DNA from: Oligoflexia bacterium
Lineage (GTDB): Bacteria > Bdellovibrionota > Bdellovibrionia > JABDDW01
NCBI GenBank assembly: GCA_034439615.1
Contig: JAWXAT010000006.1
Span: 1 to 37,068 of the forward strand
Length of the DNA stretch: 37,068 nt
Direction of reading: 5' to 3'
Part shown: one piece after another, positions 16,630-25,902 of the stretch
Layout of the letters: every line of letters starts with the position of its first letter
Position numbering within the stretch: position 1 is the first letter of the stretch
Program-made: the position numbers and the translations under genes
The notes under the pieces: generated by a model
Database searches by the model: none
What the model was told of the DNA's origin: nothing
What the model saw: the letters and a program-made list of their open reading frames with translations, nothing else

Positions 16630-18217
16630 AGAATCTTTTTACGTCACAACACCTATATATTATGTCAATGACATCCCTCATTTAGGCACTGCTTATTGCA
16701 CCATTGCTGCTGATGTTTTAGCTCGCTTTGAACGATTAATGGGAGCAGATGTGCGTTTTTTAACAGGCACTGATGAACACGGCGAGAAAGTACAAGAAGC
16801 TGCAACGAAAAAAAATAAATCCCCACAAGAATTTACAGATGAAGTCGCCGCTGCTTTTAAAACCACCTGGGAAAAGATGGGAATCTCTTTTGACGATTTC
16901 ATTCGCACAACAGAAGATCGCCATAAAAAAGTCGTTCAATATTTTATTAAAAAATCTCTCGACTCAGGAGATATCTACCTTGGCAATTACGAAGGTTGGT
17001 ACTGCGTTCCTGATGAAACTTTTTGGACTGAATCGCAACTTAAAGAAAAAAAATGTCCTACTTGCGGACGAGATGTTAAAAAAATCAAAGAAGAAAATTA
17101 CTTCTTTAAAATTGGCAAATACGTACCAGCACTTTTAAAACACATTGAAGACAATCCTACTTTTATTTTACCCGAATCAAAGAAAAATGAAGTTGTTTCT
17201 TTTTTAAAAGAGGGCGTTAGGGATGTGAGTGTTAGTCGCACCAGCTTCACATGGGGCATCCCATTTCCTGAAGATGAAAAATCAACAGCCACAGCAAACC
17301 ACGTCATCTATGTTTGGTTTGATGCATTAATAAATTATGTATCGGCCTTAAATCCACTTGCAGACGAAACAGTGTTTAAAAAATATTGGGGTGAAAAATC
17401 CCAGCCAAAGGCAATTCACCTTATAGGTAAAGATATTTTGCGCTTTCACGCTGTATATTGGCCATGCCTACTTTTAAGCGTAGGATTCCCTTTGCCTAAA
17501 AGAATTTTTGCCCATGGATGGTGGACAATCGAAGGCCAAAAAATGAGTAAAAGTCTGGGTAACGCAATTGAACCCATAGCTTTCACCAATCAGTATGGCC
17601 AAGATGCTTTTAGATTATTTTTATTCCGAGAGTTCCCATTTGGACAAGACGGAGATTTTAATCTCAAAAATTTTAAAGATCGAGTGAATGCTGATCTTGC
17701 CAATAACCTAGGCAATTTAGTCAGTCGCACAACAAATTTAATTAAAAAAAATCTTGATTCAAAAATTAACCCACCACAAACTAGCGATACTGATCTTGAA
17801 CCTGTATTAAATAATATTCATAATGCTAAAGAAAAATATCTCAGCAAAGATAAAAATGGTGATCGCAAAATGGAACTCTTTGATTTCCACGATGTATTAC
17901 AAAATATTTTCCCTATTTTACTCTCGCTTAATAAATACATCGACACCAAGGCTCCATGGACTCTAGCTAAAGATCCAACTAAAAAAGAAGAATTAAGTAT
18001 TGTACTTAATAACGTTGCTGAGGGAATACGCATCGCCGCCTTATTTTTATGGCCATTTATCCCTACAACAAGCACTGAAATTTTAAAACGTTTAGGTCAA
18101 AAACCAATCACAGAGATCATTGATGGCAAAACAACTCTAGAGGCCCAGACCATTTGGGGCCGAGGGATTGCTTCTGAGATTCTTGAAGGCGGACCACTGT
18201 TTCCCCGTCTCACTTAA
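16622..18217 (+). CDS. metG: Methionyl-tRNA synthetase, short (type 2) form
   Basis: Charges tRNA-Met. The HIGH-type motif is PHLGTAY at about residues 19-25. EGWYCVPDETFWTE and KKCPTCGRDV mark the zinc-knuckle connective peptide with one CxxC, as in the B. subtilis-like class. KMSKSLGN lies near residue 307. The anticodon-binding helical domain follows (LANNLGNLVSR onwards). The 531 residues are typical for a form without the C-terminal tRNA-binding EMAP domain. The start overlaps the holB end by 8 bp, and tatD follows after 12 bp; the metG-tatD order is widely conserved. Confidence 0.96.
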   Translation: MAKESFYVTTPIYYVNDIPHLGTAYCTIAADVLARFERLMGADVRFLTGTDEHGEKVQEAATKKNKSPQEFTDEVAAAFKTTWEKMGISFDDFIRTTEDRHKKVVQYFIKKSLDSGDIYLGNYEGWYCVPDETFWTESQLKEKKCPTCGRDVKKIKEENYFFKIGKYVPALLKHIEDNPTFILPESKKNEVVSFLKEGVRDVSVSRTSFTWGIPFPEDEKSTATANHVIYVWFDALINYVSALNPLADETVFKKYWGEKSQPKAIHLIGKDILRFHAVYWPCLLLSVGFPLPKRIFAHGWWTIEGQKMSKSLGNAIEPIAFTNQYGQDAFRLFLFREFPFGQDGDFNLKNFKDRVNADLANNLGNLVSRTTNLIKKNLDSKINPPQTSDTDLEPVLNNIHNAKEKYLSKDKNGDRKMELFDFHDVLQNIFPILLSLNKYIDTKAPWTLAKDPTKKEELSIVLNNVAEGIRIAALFLWPFIPTTSTEILKRLGQKPITEIIDGKTTLEAQTIWGRGIASEILEGGPLFPRLT

Positions 18218-18229
18218 AGGATATAAATC

Positions 18230-19009
18230 ATGTGGATAGATGCACACACCCATCTTGAAATGCTTGAAGATAAAACTGATGAAGTTTTAACTTTAGCTAA
18301 AGCTTCGGGCGTTGATCGCATGATCACTATTGGTTGTCACCCCAATGACTTTGCTAAAGTTTGCGCCATATCAAAAGCTCATTATCCAATAGTCGCTGCT
18401 ACATTAGGGGTACATCCCCATGATGCAAAATTTTACACTGAGCAAATTGAAAATGAAATTCGTGAAACTGCCAAAGAAATTTTTATTATAGGTGTAGGTG
18501 AAATAGGTTTAGATTATTTCTACAACCATTCTGAGCAAGATATTCAACGCACTGTTTTTAATCAGCAAATGACTCTGGCAAACGAACTAAAATTGCCAGT
18601 GCAAATTCATTCACGTGATGCCGAAGATGATACGATTGAAGAACTTAATAAGTGGAACGGCAAAGTTACAGGAATGATGCATTGTTTTTCAGGCACTGAA
18701 AAACTAGCGCGTGCAGCACTTGACGTAGGGTTTTATATTAGCCTAAGTGGAGTTATCACTTTTAAAAATGCTCATAGTTTGCGTGAAATAGTAAAGAACG
18801 TGCCACTGGGTCGCCTACTTATTGAAACAGACGCGCCGTTTTTAGCACCAGTACCTATGCGTGGAAGAAAAAACACCCCTGCATTTGTGAGTCATACTGC
18901 CGCAAAAGTAGCTGAGATAAAGGGAATTTCACTTGAAGAATTAAGTGCAGCACTTTTAAATAATGTAAAAACACTATTTCCAAAGTGGCGATTTAACCTT
19001 GAGGCCTAA
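18230..19009 (+). CDS. tatD: TatD-family metal-dependent hydrolase/DNase
   Basis: TIM-barrel metallohydrolase of the TatD/YcfH family, whose members show 3'-exonuclease or deoxyribonuclease activity. The metal ligands are visible: H6 and H8 (DAHTHLE), E in GVGEIGLDYFY, H in PVQIHSRDA, H in MMHCFSG and D in ETDAPFLAP. The 259 residues are normal. It is the last gene of the tmk-holB-metG-tatD unit. Its end overlaps the end of the convergent glycosyltransferase by 17 bp, with no obvious terminator between them. Confidence 0.93.
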   Translation: MWIDAHTHLEMLEDKTDEVLTLAKASGVDRMITIGCHPNDFAKVCAISKAHYPIVAATLGVHPHDAKFYTEQIENEIRETAKEIFIIGVGEIGLDYFYNHSEQDIQRTVFNQQMTLANELKLPVQIHSRDAEDDTIEELNKWNGKVTGMMHCFSGTEKLARAALDVGFYISLSGVITFKNAHSLREIVKNVPLGRLLIETDAPFLAPVPMRGRKNTPAFVSHTAAKVAEIKGISLEELSAALLNNVKTLFPKWRFNLEA

Positions 19010-19727
19010 TCGTTATTGTTGATTGTTTTCGTCCATTAAATCGAATTGACCAAACGCGCCACATAGCTTCGCGAACAATAGCTGAAGACATTTTACTTTG
19101 CCCCTCACGTCTTTCTTCAAACATGATTGGGAATTCAGTAAATTTAAAACCCAACTGAACGGCACGATATTTAAGTTCGATTTGAAAACTATAGCCATCC
19201 GAACCAATGCTATCAAGATCAACAGCCTTTAAAACACGAGCATGCCAACCATTAAAACCACCAGTAAAATCACAAATCGGTACACCCAAAATCAAACGAG
19301 CATAAAGACTTCCAGCTTTAGATATCAGCTTTCGAAAAAAACTCCAATTAACAGAGCCGCCACCCTTTACATAACGAGATCCAATAACAAAATCAGTGGT
19401 CAATGCAACTCTTGTCATATCTGCAAGAAAACGCGGGGGATGGCTCCAATCAGCGTCCATTTCAATAATAAAGTCATAATTATTTTCAAGCGCCCACCGA
19501 AACCCAGCGACATATGCTTTTCCTAAACCCATTTTGCCAGAACGTTTTAGTAAGAATACGCGTTTGTCTTTTAGAGCAAACTCTTCGACTAGTGCAGCTG
19601 TACCATCAGGGCTACCATCATCAACAACAAGCACATGAGAATCAGGAGTGATCAAAAAAATCACTTTCATGAGTTCAACAATGTTATCGCGTTCATTGTA
19701 TGTTGGTATAACAATAAGCTTCTTCAA
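18993..19727 (-). CDS. Polyprenyl-phosphate mannosyltransferase-like GT2 (Dpm1/Ppm1 type)
   Basis: GT-A family 2 enzyme like dolichol- or polyprenol-phosphate mannose synthase, which transfers a sugar from the nucleotide form to a lipid phosphate at the membrane face. Motifs are VIPTYNERDNI at 6-16, LVVDDGSPDGT, the DXD-like EMDADWSHPP, FVIGSRYVKGGGSVNW, DFTGGFNGW and FEERREGQSKMS. There are no C-terminal membrane segments, as in the catalytic-domain-only bacterial and archaeal forms. The sugar cannot be told from sequence. It converges on tatD and has no sugar-transfer neighbours, so the acceptor pathway is unknown. Confidence 0.88.
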   Translation of the reverse strand: MKKLIVIPTYNERDNIVELMKVIFLITPDSHVLVVDDGSPDGTAALVEEFALKDKRVFLLKRSGKMGLGKAYVAGFRWALENNYDFIIEMDADWSHPPRFLADMTRVALTTDFVIGSRYVKGGGSVNWSFFRKLISKAGSLYARLILGVPICDFTGGFNGWHARVLKAVDLDSIGSDGYSFQIELKYRAVQLGFKFTEFPIMFEERREGQSKMSSAIVREAMWRVWSIRFNGRKQSTITIRPQG

Positions 19728-19821
19728 AGCGGTTCCCTGGTTCTTTGGTAAAAGACTTAATAAACCACCTTATATTTACTTAATTATTTTGAAAAGTCGA
19801 GCTCAAGGCTATAAAAATGCC

Positions 19822-20220
19822 CTAAATGACAATTTCACGCGTGGATTTTTTCTTACGCCCCGGGAGTCGAATTGGAGGTTTGCGGGCAAGCCAGACATCA
19901 GGATCTTCCTTACGGGCTTCTAGGTGTCTTTTAACTTTCTCACAGGCTTTCACTTGATCACGAACATAAACGATCGGGTCAAAAGCACAATGGGGGCATT
20001 CAGCGTCATAACGATTTCTAACCAGGATCCCGATTTCAATGATCATCAATGCAAGTACGAAAATAACCAATGCTCGAGGATCAAGCTGTTGCCAAAATAG
20101 AAAACTTGCAGCCATAGCTATACCTAAGGCTTGGATAAAGTTAATAAACGATACCGCCCTTTTGCGATAAATTTTACGAGGCATTTTACAAAATGCACAG
20201 TAACAGCTCTTATCTGACAC
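19822..20220 (-). CDS. Small membrane protein with two Cys pairs, unknown function
   Basis: 132 residues. The N-terminus has CYCAFCKMPRK, a CxxC-type zinc site. Two membrane helices follow at about 25-44 and 49-67, then a second CPHC pair soon after. The C-terminal 50 residues are highly charged (EKVKRHLEARKED, then GRKKKS). The two Cys pairs flanking a helical hairpin suggest one zinc site on the cytoplasmic side. I do not recognise the family. A monocistronic unit is likely, divergent from the small outer-membrane protein gene. Confidence 0.7.
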   Translation of the reverse strand: MSDKSCYCAFCKMPRKIYRKRAVSFINFIQALGIAMAASFLFWQQLDPRALVIFVLALMIIEIGILVRNRYDAECPHCAFDPIVYVRDQVKACEKVKRHLEARKEDPDVWLARKPPIRLPGRKKKSTREIVI

Positions 20221-20313
20221 AAATCCCCCTTATTTCATTATCACCTGTATAAAAAAAATGAAAAGTCAGATTTTTGACACGTCCACTGTAATCAAATCAG
20301 TTACACTAGAGGT

Positions 20314-20973
20314 ATGAAACGACTAATTAATTCTTTTATTACCGTCTCTTTAGTTACAACTTCAACGCTAGCCTTTGCGTTTGAGTTTCCAGATGAAGCT
20401 CCCTATTTGCCAAAAACTTCAAAAACCAAAATTCAAAGGCCTATGGTTACAGAAGATACAGAATCTGTTTTCGATGAAGTGAGAATTCATGCAGGTGTTG
20501 CTTTTGTAAATTCATTTCAAGACTTTGCAATAGCCCCTGGAGTTCGTGAGCGTGGTGGAATCAAAGGATTTGATCTTAACTTTGGCGTAGATTTATTCTC
20601 TGATCATTGGCTTGCTGAAGGACACATCATTAATTTTCCCGAATCTGGAATATCAGACACACGCATTTCTTCAAATGGTTTTGAACTTAGACTGATCTAC
20701 GATACTGCAATTTACGAAGGCCTCACTGTTCATGGCGGTGTTGGAGTTGCAAGTAGAACCTACTCCATTAAAACATCTCAACGCCCAGATAAATCGGTTT
20801 TGCGTAATGATAGATCATTTTCAAGCGGGGCAACTGTACTTGCCGCAGGAATGGATTATTGGCTTAACGGTTTATTTAGCACTGGTATTGAATTGGGCAA
20901 TCATATTCCCATGGCAAGTGGTGATGACCCTTCAAGTATGGATCTTACCATTAAGGTCAACGGACATTTTTAA
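20314..20973 (+). CDS. Small outer-membrane beta-barrel protein
   Basis: The signal peptide MKRLINSFITVSLVTTSTLAFA ends in an AxA-like cleavage site. After a proline-rich linker (DEAPYLPKTSK) come alternating hydrophobic strands typical of an 8-strand porin-like barrel (EVRIHAGVAFVN, LTVHGGVGVASRTYS, FSTGIELGNHIP). The C-terminal residue is Phe (IKVNGHF), the usual outer-membrane insertion signal. AGAGG before the ATG is a good ribosome site. Function unknown; a structural or adhesive barrel is the best inference. The next gene's ATG directly abuts its stop, so they are probably co-transcribed. Confidence 0.75.
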   Translation: MKRLINSFITVSLVTTSTLAFAFEFPDEAPYLPKTSKTKIQRPMVTEDTESVFDEVRIHAGVAFVNSFQDFAIAPGVRERGGIKGFDLNFGVDLFSDHWLAEGHIINFPESGISDTRISSNGFELRLIYDTAIYEGLTVHGGVGVASRTYSIKTSQRPDKSVLRNDRSFSSGATVLAAGMDYWLNGLFSTGIELGNHIPMASGDDPSSMDLTIKVNGHF

Positions 20974-21381
20974 ATGAAACTTCGCCCCAATTGTCTCCTC
21001 ACCCGCTACCCCTTATGTTTTATTCAAGAACCTACATCTTTTTGGAATTTTCTAAACCCTTGGAAAAAAACTCACCGATATTTAAAAGCCCATGGATACG
21101 AAGTCTATGTGCTAAATCACAATAAAAAACCTTTTCAAAGACTTGAACAAATCAAATCTAAACATGGAAAAGTTCATATCATCACTGCCCAACAAACAAG
21201 TTTAGAGAGTCTTACCAATCAAATAGGTATTGCGAGCCTTAATTATTTAGAGGGCACAAAAACTTCTTCGCCATCCATATCAACACAGCGCATCGTTAAA
21301 TCTAAAACAAAAAGCTTACATGAGATTATTCTGGATCATAGTATTTTCCTTGCAGAAAATGACTTAGCCACAGGAAGATAA
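20974..21381 (+). CDS. Conserved-looking protein of unknown function
   Basis: 135 residues, starting immediately after the previous stop and 4 bp before the Yip1-like gene. The first 90 residues look like alternating strand and helix (LLTRYPLCFIQEP, HRYLKAHGYEVYVLN, KVHIITAQ). This is faintly like the N-terminal part of an alpha/beta hydrolase of the PGAP1/lipase group, but no catalytic motif is present. The C-terminus is polar. The tight spacing on both sides supports it being real. I do not recognise it. Confidence 0.6.
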   Translation: MKLRPNCLLTRYPLCFIQEPTSFWNFLNPWKKTHRYLKAHGYEVYVLNHNKKPFQRLEQIKSKHGKVHIITAQQTSLESLTNQIGIASLNYLEGTKTSSPSISTQRIVKSKTKSLHEIILDHSIFLAENDLATGR

Positions 21382-21385
21382 ACTC

Positions 21386-22027
21386 ATGGAACAACCAAAA
21401 CGTCCGGTCACAGATCTTAACTGGCAAGATATAAAAGCGCGCATTCGTGAAGTCGTTTTTTTTCTACCTCAGTATCTCAAAAATCCAGTTGATGGAATCA
21501 AACGTGTTCCTTCATGGGATTGGACAACCGTCATTATTTTAGAAGTTTTAATATCTGCCGCTTGTGGACTCTTAGGCGGAATAGTAGCTCGTCATATTTT
21601 ATCAGTCCTTGGTGGTATCATCGTAGGCCCCGTGATGGGCTTGATCATGTCAGTAGTCCTTTCTGGCATTCTTTACTACGCAGGTTTATTTATTTTAAAA
21701 ACGGAATTAGAATACAAAAAAATATTTATCGTTGTTGTATTGGCTCAAATACCGGCTCAAATCATAGGTGTGCTTTCGCCCATTTCACGTGCAGTCACCC
21801 CATTTGCCATTCTCATATCGGCACTTTTGATAACTGTGGGCTTGGTTGATAATTTTATGCTTGAGAAAAAAAGAGTAACGAAAATTGTAGGAACCCTCAC
21901 AGGAATTGTACTTATATTTTGGATTTATTCAGCTGTATTAGACATCACCCGCCATCGCATTAAAGTTCAAGAATACACCCCAGAAAGCCTTGATCAAATC
22001 CATAAAGAACTAAGCGAAGGTAAGTAA
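21386..22027 (+). CDS. Yip1-like multi-spanning inner-membrane protein
   Basis: 213 residues with five predicted membrane helices between about 48 and 190 (VIILEVLISAACGLLGGIVA; GPVMGLIMSVVLSGIL; IFIVVVLAQIPAQIIGVL; FAILISALLITVGLV; IVLIFWIYSAV). The layout, a soluble N-terminus plus LAQIPAQI and a late W-x-Y, resembles bacterial Yip1/YIP1-like domain proteins. Their function is unknown. It is the third gene of a plus-strand group starting with the small barrel protein. Its last codons lie in the first copy of a direct repeat. Confidence 0.65.
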   Translation: MEQPKRPVTDLNWQDIKARIREVVFFLPQYLKNPVDGIKRVPSWDWTTVIILEVLISAACGLLGGIVARHILSVLGGIIVGPVMGLIMSVVLSGILYYAGLFILKTELEYKKIFIVVVLAQIPAQIIGVLSPISRAVTPFAILISALLITVGLVDNFMLEKKRVTKIVGTLTGIVLIFWIYSAVLDITRHRIKVQEYTPESLDQIHKELSEGK

Positions 22028-22071
22028 TTTTAATTTCAAGTTTCAGCAAAGGTAAGTAATTTTAATTTCAA
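22017..22071. repeat. Tandem direct repeat, 23 bp, 32-bp offset, at gene ends
   Basis: AAGGTAAGTAATTTTAATTT plus CAA occurs at 22017-22039 and again, identically, at 22049-22071. Similarity extends a few bases left (AGCG versus AGCA). The first copy contains the stop codon of the Yip1-like gene and the second runs into the 3' end of dut. It is a small recent duplication. No stem-loop is formed. Confidence 0.8.
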
Positions 22072-22517
22072 ACATTAACTCCAGTACTTCCGAACCCCTC
22101 TTTACCACGCACTGTAGTTGAAATTTCACCAACTTCTTGAAACTCAGCTTGAATGACAGGTGCTACGATGAGCTGAGCAATACGATCTCCGGGATTAATT
22201 ACAAAATTATCTTGCCCATGATTAATTATAATAATTTTTAATTCGCCACGATAATCGCTATCGATGGTTCCAGGGGTATTCACTAATGTAATCCCGCTTT
22301 TAATGGCAAGTCCACTTCGCGGTCTGACTTGAATTTCAAAGCCTTGAGGAATCTCTAAGCTTAACCCGGTTGAAACTAAAACACGTTTCCCTGGTTCAAG
22401 TATTACCGCTGTCTGAAGTGCCGCGCAAACATCAGCACCACTTGCTTCTTCAGATTGATACCCAGGAATTTTGCCTACAAAATTACCAAGTTTTTTTATC
22501 TTGATGATGGGTTTCAT
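22068..22517 (-). CDS. dut: Deoxyuridine 5'-triphosphate nucleotidohydrolase (dUTPase)
   Basis: Hydrolyses dUTP to dUMP and pyrophosphate, keeping uracil out of DNA and feeding dTMP synthesis. All five trimeric dUTPase motifs are present: ASGADV (I), PRSGLAIKSG (II), NTPGTIDSDYRGE (III), NPGDRIAQLIV (IV) and RGKEGFGSTG (V). At 149 residues it has the standard length. Its ATG overlaps the end of the M16 protease gene by 4 bp. It closes the long rimP-to-dut run. No terminator is visible after its end. Confidence 0.96.
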   Translation of the reverse strand: MKPIIKIKKLGNFVGKIPGYQSEEASGADVCAALQTAVILEPGKRVLVSTGLSLEIPQGFEIQVRPRSGLAIKSGITLVNTPGTIDSDYRGELKIIIINHGQDNFVINPGDRIAQLIVAPVIQAEFQEVGEISTTVRGKEGFGSTGVNV

Positions 22518-23764
22518 TTAATAAACTTCTCAACTTCACTGGATTTAATATCACCCATTACAAGTATTGCCATTTGGTCGAGATTAAATATTTTTTGAGC
22601 CAAGTCTTTAACTCCACTTGCCGTGACTTTATCAATACCTTCAACGATAGATTCTACAGGCATGTATTCGCCAAAAGTCATTTCATTTACACCAAGAGAA
22701 GACATGCGATTCTCCATATCATCTGCACCAAGTAAGATATTACCTTTTACTTGCTGTTTAAAAATTTGAAGGGCATGGGGCTTAAGTTTTTTTCTTTTTA
22801 AATCTTTAACGTCACGCTCAATGGCATCTAACACGGTTTTAACACTTTTTGCTTCAGTGCCTGCATAAACTGTTAGGGTGCCACAATCTACAAATGTAGT
22901 GAGATTTGAATAAACGGTATAAGCTAAACCCTTTTTTTCTCGAATGCTTTGATAGAGCCTAGAGCTCATTCCGCCGCCAAGCCATGCGTTTAACACAAAT
23001 GCATCAAAACGATTTGGATTAACAAACGATACACCTTCAAAACCAACAACAATATGAGTTTGTTCGCCATCTTTCTCGACTACTTCACGCACTCTTTGCC
23101 ATTTTGGTTTTTGACGACTTACTTTTTTGATTATTCGTTTTCTATTTTTAAAACTTTTCTCTACCTTTTCTACTACTTCATCATGTTCTAGCGCACCTGC
23201 TGCCGCTACGATTAGGTTTCTACCGGCATAGCGCTCACGATAATATTTCAAAAGTTGACCACGGGTTAAATTTTCTAAAGTTTCTTTGGTGCCTAAGATG
23301 GGCCAACCCAAAGAAGATTTTCCATAAATCTTTTCAAAGAAAAGATCGTAAATATATTCTTCAGGTGTGTCTTCCGTCATAGCAACTTCTTGAAGTATGA
23401 CATTTTTTTCTCGTTCAAAATCCCGCTCAGTGAACTGAGCATTGCAAACAAGATCTCCAAGGACATCAATGTCTAAAGCTAAATCATCTTTTAATGAAAG
23501 TGCGTGAAAACAAGTGTACTCACGTGTTGTGAATGCGTTGAGATCTCCACCAACAGCTTCAATGGCTCGCGCAATATCAGAAGCAGAGCGCCGCTTTGTA
23601 CCTTTAAAAACCATGTGTTCCACAAAATGGGAAGTACCCATGGTTTTTTGAGTTTCATCGCGGGTTCCTGTTTCAACAAAAACCCCCACCGCAACCGAAC
23701 GTTGATAACGATGGGCCTCTGTTACTACAGTAATTCCTGAATCAAGAACGGTCTTTTTGTACAT
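22514..23764 (-). CDS. M16-family zinc peptidase (processing-peptidase-like)
   Basis: Inverzincin protease. The zinc motif HxxEH is at H46, E49 and H50 in GTSHFVEHMVFKGT. The distal glutamate region follows (EREKNVILQEVAMTED). The second half has the glycine-rich segment and RLYQSIREKKGLAYTVYS, the R/Y motif that binds substrate. At 416 residues it equals the single-chain YmxG/PqqL-like class found between pnp and dut in many bacteria. No signal peptide, so cytoplasmic. It overlaps dut by 4 bp and lies 3 bp after the pnp stop. The natural substrate is not known. Confidence 0.92.
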   Translation of the reverse strand: MYKKTVLDSGITVVTEAHRYQRSVAVGVFVETGTRDETQKTMGTSHFVEHMVFKGTKRRSASDIARAIEAVGGDLNAFTTREYTCFHALSLKDDLALDIDVLGDLVCNAQFTERDFEREKNVILQEVAMTEDTPEEYIYDLFFEKIYGKSSLGWPILGTKETLENLTRGQLLKYYRERYAGRNLIVAAAGALEHDEVVEKVEKSFKNRKRIIKKVSRQKPKWQRVREVVEKDGEQTHIVVGFEGVSFVNPNRFDAFVLNAWLGGGMSSRLYQSIREKKGLAYTVYSNLTTFVDCGTLTVYAGTEAKSVKTVLDAIERDVKDLKRKKLKPHALQIFKQQVKGNILLGADDMENRMSSLGVNEMTFGEYMPVESIVEGIDKVTASGVKDLAQKIFNLDQMAILVMGDIKSSEVEKFIK

Positions 23765-23767
23765 TGA

Positions 23768-25885
23768 TTAAACGGGCTTGATTAAAAGCGCCTTGCGAGA
23801 CAGTTTAATTTTCCCTGCTCGATCGACATCTAAAACTTTAACCTCAAGCTCATCACCTTCTTTTAGTACTTCAGTTACTGTGCGTACACGGTCATGAGAA
23901 ATCTCAGAAATGTGTAGCAAACCATCTGTACCAGGAAGAATTTCAACAAATGCTCCGAAATCCATGATTTTTTTGACTTTACCTTGATAGGTTTTACCTA
24001 TTTCAGCTTCAGCACAAATACTCATGATCATCGCTTTTGCTTTTGCTCCGGCGATCGGATCACTTGTGGCAATATTGATCTTCCCGTCATCTTCGATATC
24101 GATCTTAACTCCAGTTGCTTCAATGATTGACTTAATCATCTTGCCTCCGGGGCCAATAATCTCACGAACTTTTTCAGGTTTAACTTGGATTGTTTCAATA
24201 CGTGGAGCATAGGGACTAATTTCACCACGATGAATATCGATAACTTTAAGCATTTCATTTAAAATATGAGCTCGGCCTTCAGCAGCTTGTGCTAAAGCTT
24301 TTTTCATAATTTCTAATGTTACGCCTTCAATTTTAATATCCATTTGAAATGCAGTGATTCCAGATTTACCACCAGCAACTTTAAAGTCCATATCACCCAA
24401 GTGATCTTCATCACCTAAGATGTCAGACAAAATTGCAATATCATCACCTTCTTTAATGAGACCCATAGCAATTCCTGAAACAGGCTCAACAATGGGAACA
24501 CCTGCATCCATGAGACCCATGCAACCAGCACATACAGTGCCCATTGATGAGGAACCGTTAGATTCTAAAACTTCACCTACAACACGCATGGTGTAAGGGA
24601 ACTTAGCAGGGTCAGGCAGTATGGCCTTAAGTGCACGCTCAGCTAATGCTCCGTGACCAATTTCACGACGGCCTGTAAAACCGATACGTCCAACTTCTCC
24701 TACGCTATAGGGAGGAAAGTTGTAATGAAGAATAAATTTCTTATAGTAATTACCAGAAACGGAATCAATGAGCTGTTCATCATCACTTGTACCAAGTGTA
24801 ATTGCTCCTAGAACCTGGGTCTCACCGCGAGTAAATAAACCAGAACCGTGGGCTCTTGGCAAAATACCTACTTCGCAAGTTATAGGCCGAATATCAGTTA
24901 CTTTTCGCCCGTCAATACGCACAGCTTCTTTTAAAATTGTTTGGCGTGCGACATTGTATTTTACATCTTCAACAATAGTACCTAATTCTTTTTTTCTAAT
25001 TTCCAAAAGATCTTCAGGCAAGTCAATCAAGAATTTTTCAGCAGCCTCAGCTTTTGCATCATCTACAGCTTGATAACGAGCTTGTTTTTCTTCAATTTTT
25101 AAAGCGGATTTCACCTTAGGAGATAAAAATTGTTCTACTTGTTTTCTAAACGCTTCATCAACTTCTTTTGGTTTGAATTCGCGCTTGGGTTTTCCGACTG
25201 CTTTTCTTAAGCGCTCTTGTGCTTCAATGGCAGGTTGGAATGAATCATGACCAAATTTCAATGCCTCAAGCATTGTTTCTTCAGAGATGAATTTAGCTCC
25301 GCCTTCAACCATCAAGAGAGCTTTACGTGTACCAGCAACAATCATTTCAAGATCTGCTTCTTCTATCTGCGCATACGATGGATTAGCAATATATTGACCA
25401 TTCACTCGAGCCACCTGACAGCTTGCTGCAGGGCCATTAAAAGGAATGTCACTGATATAAAGCGCAGTTGAAGCACCAATACCTGCTAATATTCCTGGTT
25501 CAATACTGTTGTCTGTACTTAAAACCGAAGCCACCACTTGGGTTTCAAACATATATCCTGTGGGAAATAGTGGTCTGATTGGCCGATCAATTAACCGTGA
25601 GGTTAATGTGGCATCGGTTGAGGGCTTTGCTTCACGCTTAAAAAAACCACCAGGGATTTTTCCGGATGAATAATATTTTTCTTGGTATTCAACCATGAGC
25701 GGAAAAAAATCTTTGTCAGTCGCTTTTCGACTAGAGACAACTGTTACTAAAACTCTAGTTTCATTGCATGAAACCAAAACAGAACCATCAGCTTGTTTTG
25801 CTAATTTTCCTGTCTCTAAAATTATTTCTTTATCACCAATCTTGAATTTCTCTTGGACGATATTCCAATTATGAGATTGAGCCAT
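23768..25885 (-). CDS. pnp: Polyribonucleotide nucleotidyltransferase (PNPase)
   Basis: Phosphorolytic 3'-to-5' exoribonuclease of mRNA decay. Two RNase-PH domains (about 1-225 and 300-540) are separated by the alpha-helical linker. The second holds the GSSSMGTVCAGCM and GDEDHLGDMDFKVAGG segments. A KH domain follows near 560 (EIIGPGGKMIKSIIE), then an S1 domain (GKVKKIMDFGAFVEILPG). I chose the ATG at 25885 (MAQSHNWNIV), giving 705 residues, because AGGAGG stands right before it. The frame is open 13 codons further up, but that part lies in the leader hairpin. It follows rpsO after a structured 140-bp leader. Confidence 0.96.
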   Translation of the reverse strand: MAQSHNWNIVQEKFKIGDKEIILETGKLAKQADGSVLVSCNETRVLVTVVSSRKATDKDFFPLMVEYQEKYYSSGKIPGGFFKREAKPSTDATLTSRLIDRPIRPLFPTGYMFETQVVASVLSTDNSIEPGILAGIGASTALYISDIPFNGPAASCQVARVNGQYIANPSYAQIEEADLEMIVAGTRKALLMVEGGAKFISEETMLEALKFGHDSFQPAIEAQERLRKAVGKPKREFKPKEVDEAFRKQVEQFLSPKVKSALKIEEKQARYQAVDDAKAEAAEKFLIDLPEDLLEIRKKELGTIVEDVKYNVARQTILKEAVRIDGRKVTDIRPITCEVGILPRAHGSGLFTRGETQVLGAITLGTSDDEQLIDSVSGNYYKKFILHYNFPPYSVGEVGRIGFTGRREIGHGALAERALKAILPDPAKFPYTMRVVGEVLESNGSSSMGTVCAGCMGLMDAGVPIVEPVSGIAMGLIKEGDDIAILSDILGDEDHLGDMDFKVAGGKSGITAFQMDIKIEGVTLEIMKKALAQAAEGRAHILNEMLKVIDIHRGEISPYAPRIETIQVKPEKVREIIGPGGKMIKSIIEATGVKIDIEDDGKINIATSDPIAGAKAKAMIMSICAEAEIGKTYQGKVKKIMDFGAFVEILPGTDGLLHISEISHDRVRTVTEVLKEGDELEVKVLDVDRAGKIKLSRKALLIKPV

Positions 25886-25902
25886 CACGGCCTCCTCTAT
25901 CG

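Noticed and set aside
20274-20307. TTGACA and TACACT before the small barrel gene as a promoter
   Set aside because: The spacer is 22 bp and the -10 candidate overlaps the ribosome site region; a TTGACA match alone is not enough.
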